A DNA stretch of 6,808 nucleotides from Acidobacteriota bacterium (GTDB lineage: Bacteria; Acidobacteriota; UBA6911; JACQSX01). A program made the position numbers and the translations under genes. The stretch lies in NCBI GenBank assembly GCA_016199665.1, contig JACQGG010000163.1, positions 1-6,808 of the forward strand, written 5' to 3'. The notes beneath the pieces are model-generated. The model saw only the letters and a list, made by a program, of their open reading frames with translations. It did no database searches and had not been told where the DNA came from. Shown here piece after piece: positions 6,082 to 6,808 of the stretch (positions are counted from its first letter, which is position 1; each line of letters starts with the position of its first letter).

Positions 6082-6667
6082 GGTCTACGAATTCAGAATT
6101 TCACTGCAGGGGCTGCAGCCTGCGATCTGGCGACGGATTCAAGTTCGCGGGAATTACACTTTCTGGGACTCGCACGTCGCAATTCAGGATTCAATGGGCT
6201 GGCTTGACTGCCATCTCCATCTGTTCCGCATCCTCAATCCAGCGACGAAGAAGCGGGAAAACATTGGAATTCCCGACGACGAAGATTCTTTTGACTTGGA
6301 GGTAATCCCGGGCTGGGAGAGGGCTGTCTCCGACTACTTCTCAATCGAAAATCCCGCGGCAGAATACGAGTATGACTTTGGAGACGACTGGCAGCATGAG
6401 GTAGTTCTGGAAAATATCATTCCCCGCGAAATCAAGCGGCGATACCCCCAATGCGTTGCTGGAGAGCGTGCCTGCCCGCCGGAAGACTGCGGAGGAATTT
6501 GGGGTTATCAGGAATTCCTGGAGGCCATCGGCAATCCGATGCACGAAGAACATGCGAGAATGCTCGAATGGGCTGGCGGCTCATTTGATTCAGAGCGATT
6601 TGATCCGAAGAAAGTACGTTTTGAGAATCCTGCAAAGCGGTGGAAGATTGCGTTCGGCACGACGTAG
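6059..6667 (+). CDS. Plasmid pRiA4b ORF-3 family protein
   Basis: A 202-residue protein beginning at ATG 6059. An in-frame ATG at 5957 exists, but the added residues lie in the DUF4143 remnant and match nothing, while family members begin just before the segment 'VYEFRISLQGLQPAIWRRI' (residues 9-27). Other family marks are 'MGWLDCHLHLFRI', 'YEYDFGDDWQHEV' at 103-115 and 'YPQCVAGERACPPEDCGG' at 129-146, so the fold looks complete. The conserved acidic and cysteine-rich positions are all present. No biochemical function is established for the family. It was named after an ORF on an Agrobacterium rhizogenes plasmid and is frequent in accessory regions. The first 23 bases overlap the out-of-frame end of the DUF4143 remnant, and no clear Shine-Dalgarno sequence precedes the start, so expression may be weak or depend on readthrough transcription. 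Confidence 0.9.
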   Translation: MNKRKFSEVYEFRISLQGLQPAIWRRIQVRGNYTFWDSHVAIQDSMGWLDCHLHLFRILNPATKKRENIGIPDDEDSFDLEVIPGWERAVSDYFSIENPAAEYEYDFGDDWQHEVVLENIIPREIKRRYPQCVAGERACPPEDCGGIWGYQEFLEAIGNPMHEEHARMLEWAGGSFDSERFDPKKVRFENPAKRWKIAFGTT

Positions 6668-6730
6668 AGCGCTTCATTTCTCGTCGACAGGTTCGGGACT
6701 CGCGAAATCCTTCCTTGGCATGTAGATGAG

Positions 6731-6805
6731 TGGAGGCGCCGATCGGATTCGAACCGATGCATAAAGGTTTTGCAGACCTCTCCCTTACCACTTGGGTACG
6801 GCGCC
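6731..6805 (-). tRNA. tRNA-Cys (GCA)
   Basis: Read on the minus strand, the gene folds as a full cloverleaf of 75 bases with the CCA encoded. The acceptor stem GGCGCCG/CGGCGCC has seven pairs. The D arm is CCC/GGG with a GG in the loop. The anticodon stem is GAGGT/ACCTT with loop CTGCAAA, and the anticodon GCA lies at 6773-6771. The T arm is ATCGG/CCGAT with loop TTCGAAT. The discriminator is U, as in bacterial tRNA-Cys. The tRNA 3' end faces the pRiA4b and DUF4143 genes, with 63 bases between the pRiA4b stop and the CCA. Confidence 0.96.
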
Positions 6806-6808
6806 CCG

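Noticed and set aside
1..6808. CRISPR array, toxin-antitoxin pair, retron or transposase
   Set aside because: No regularly spaced direct repeats, no small paired genes with such motifs, no reverse transcriptase motif and no transposase signature were found on either strand.

Overview
The window carries a patchwork of ordinary and decaying bacterial genes. A predicted outer-membrane beta-barrel protein (DUF5916), an exported YqgE/AlgH-family protein and Shine-Dalgarno-led starts point to a Gram-negative bacterium with moderately high GC. DUF5916 proteins, DUF4143 ATPases and pRiA4b ORF-3 proteins together are common in Acidobacteriota and similar soil or sediment lineages, but nothing here fixes the phylum.

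Layout. At the left edge a 103-base imperfect palindrome (59-161) abuts the stop codon of a minus-strand yqgE/algH-like gene (162-821) that has an unusual N-terminal signal segment. A 470-base divergent intergenic region (822-1291) follows. It holds a hairpin in the yqgE leader, a near-consensus Crp/Fnr-type operator (1079-1100) and a near-perfect sigma70 promoter (TTTACA, 17-base spacer, TATAAT) pointing right.

That promoter drives a two-gene c-di-GMP signalling unit that has decayed. The first is a small membrane protein interrupted by an in-frame TGA (1292-1717). The second is a GGDEF-EAL protein (1722-3148) carrying an N-terminal frameshift, loss of the second half of the GGDEF domain, and a TAG at the position of the conserved Q of the EAL 'QPIV' motif. 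The EAL half keeps its catalytic residues. Next comes an intact DUF5916 gene (best start TTG at 3328, end 5628) encoding a signal peptide, a CBM9-like sugar-binding-fold domain and an outer-membrane barrel.

The right end looks like an accessory-gene scar. A frameshifted C-terminal remnant of a DUF4143 ATPase (5735-6081) overlaps the start of an intact pRiA4b ORF-3-family gene (6059-6667), and both sit against the 3' end of a complete tRNA-Cys(GCA) gene on the minus strand (6731-6805).

I do not see a convincing new multi-gene system. The points most worth following are the structured palindrome, the regulatory site placed over a dead c-di-GMP cluster, the stepwise decay of that cluster, and the tRNA-flanked remnant region.
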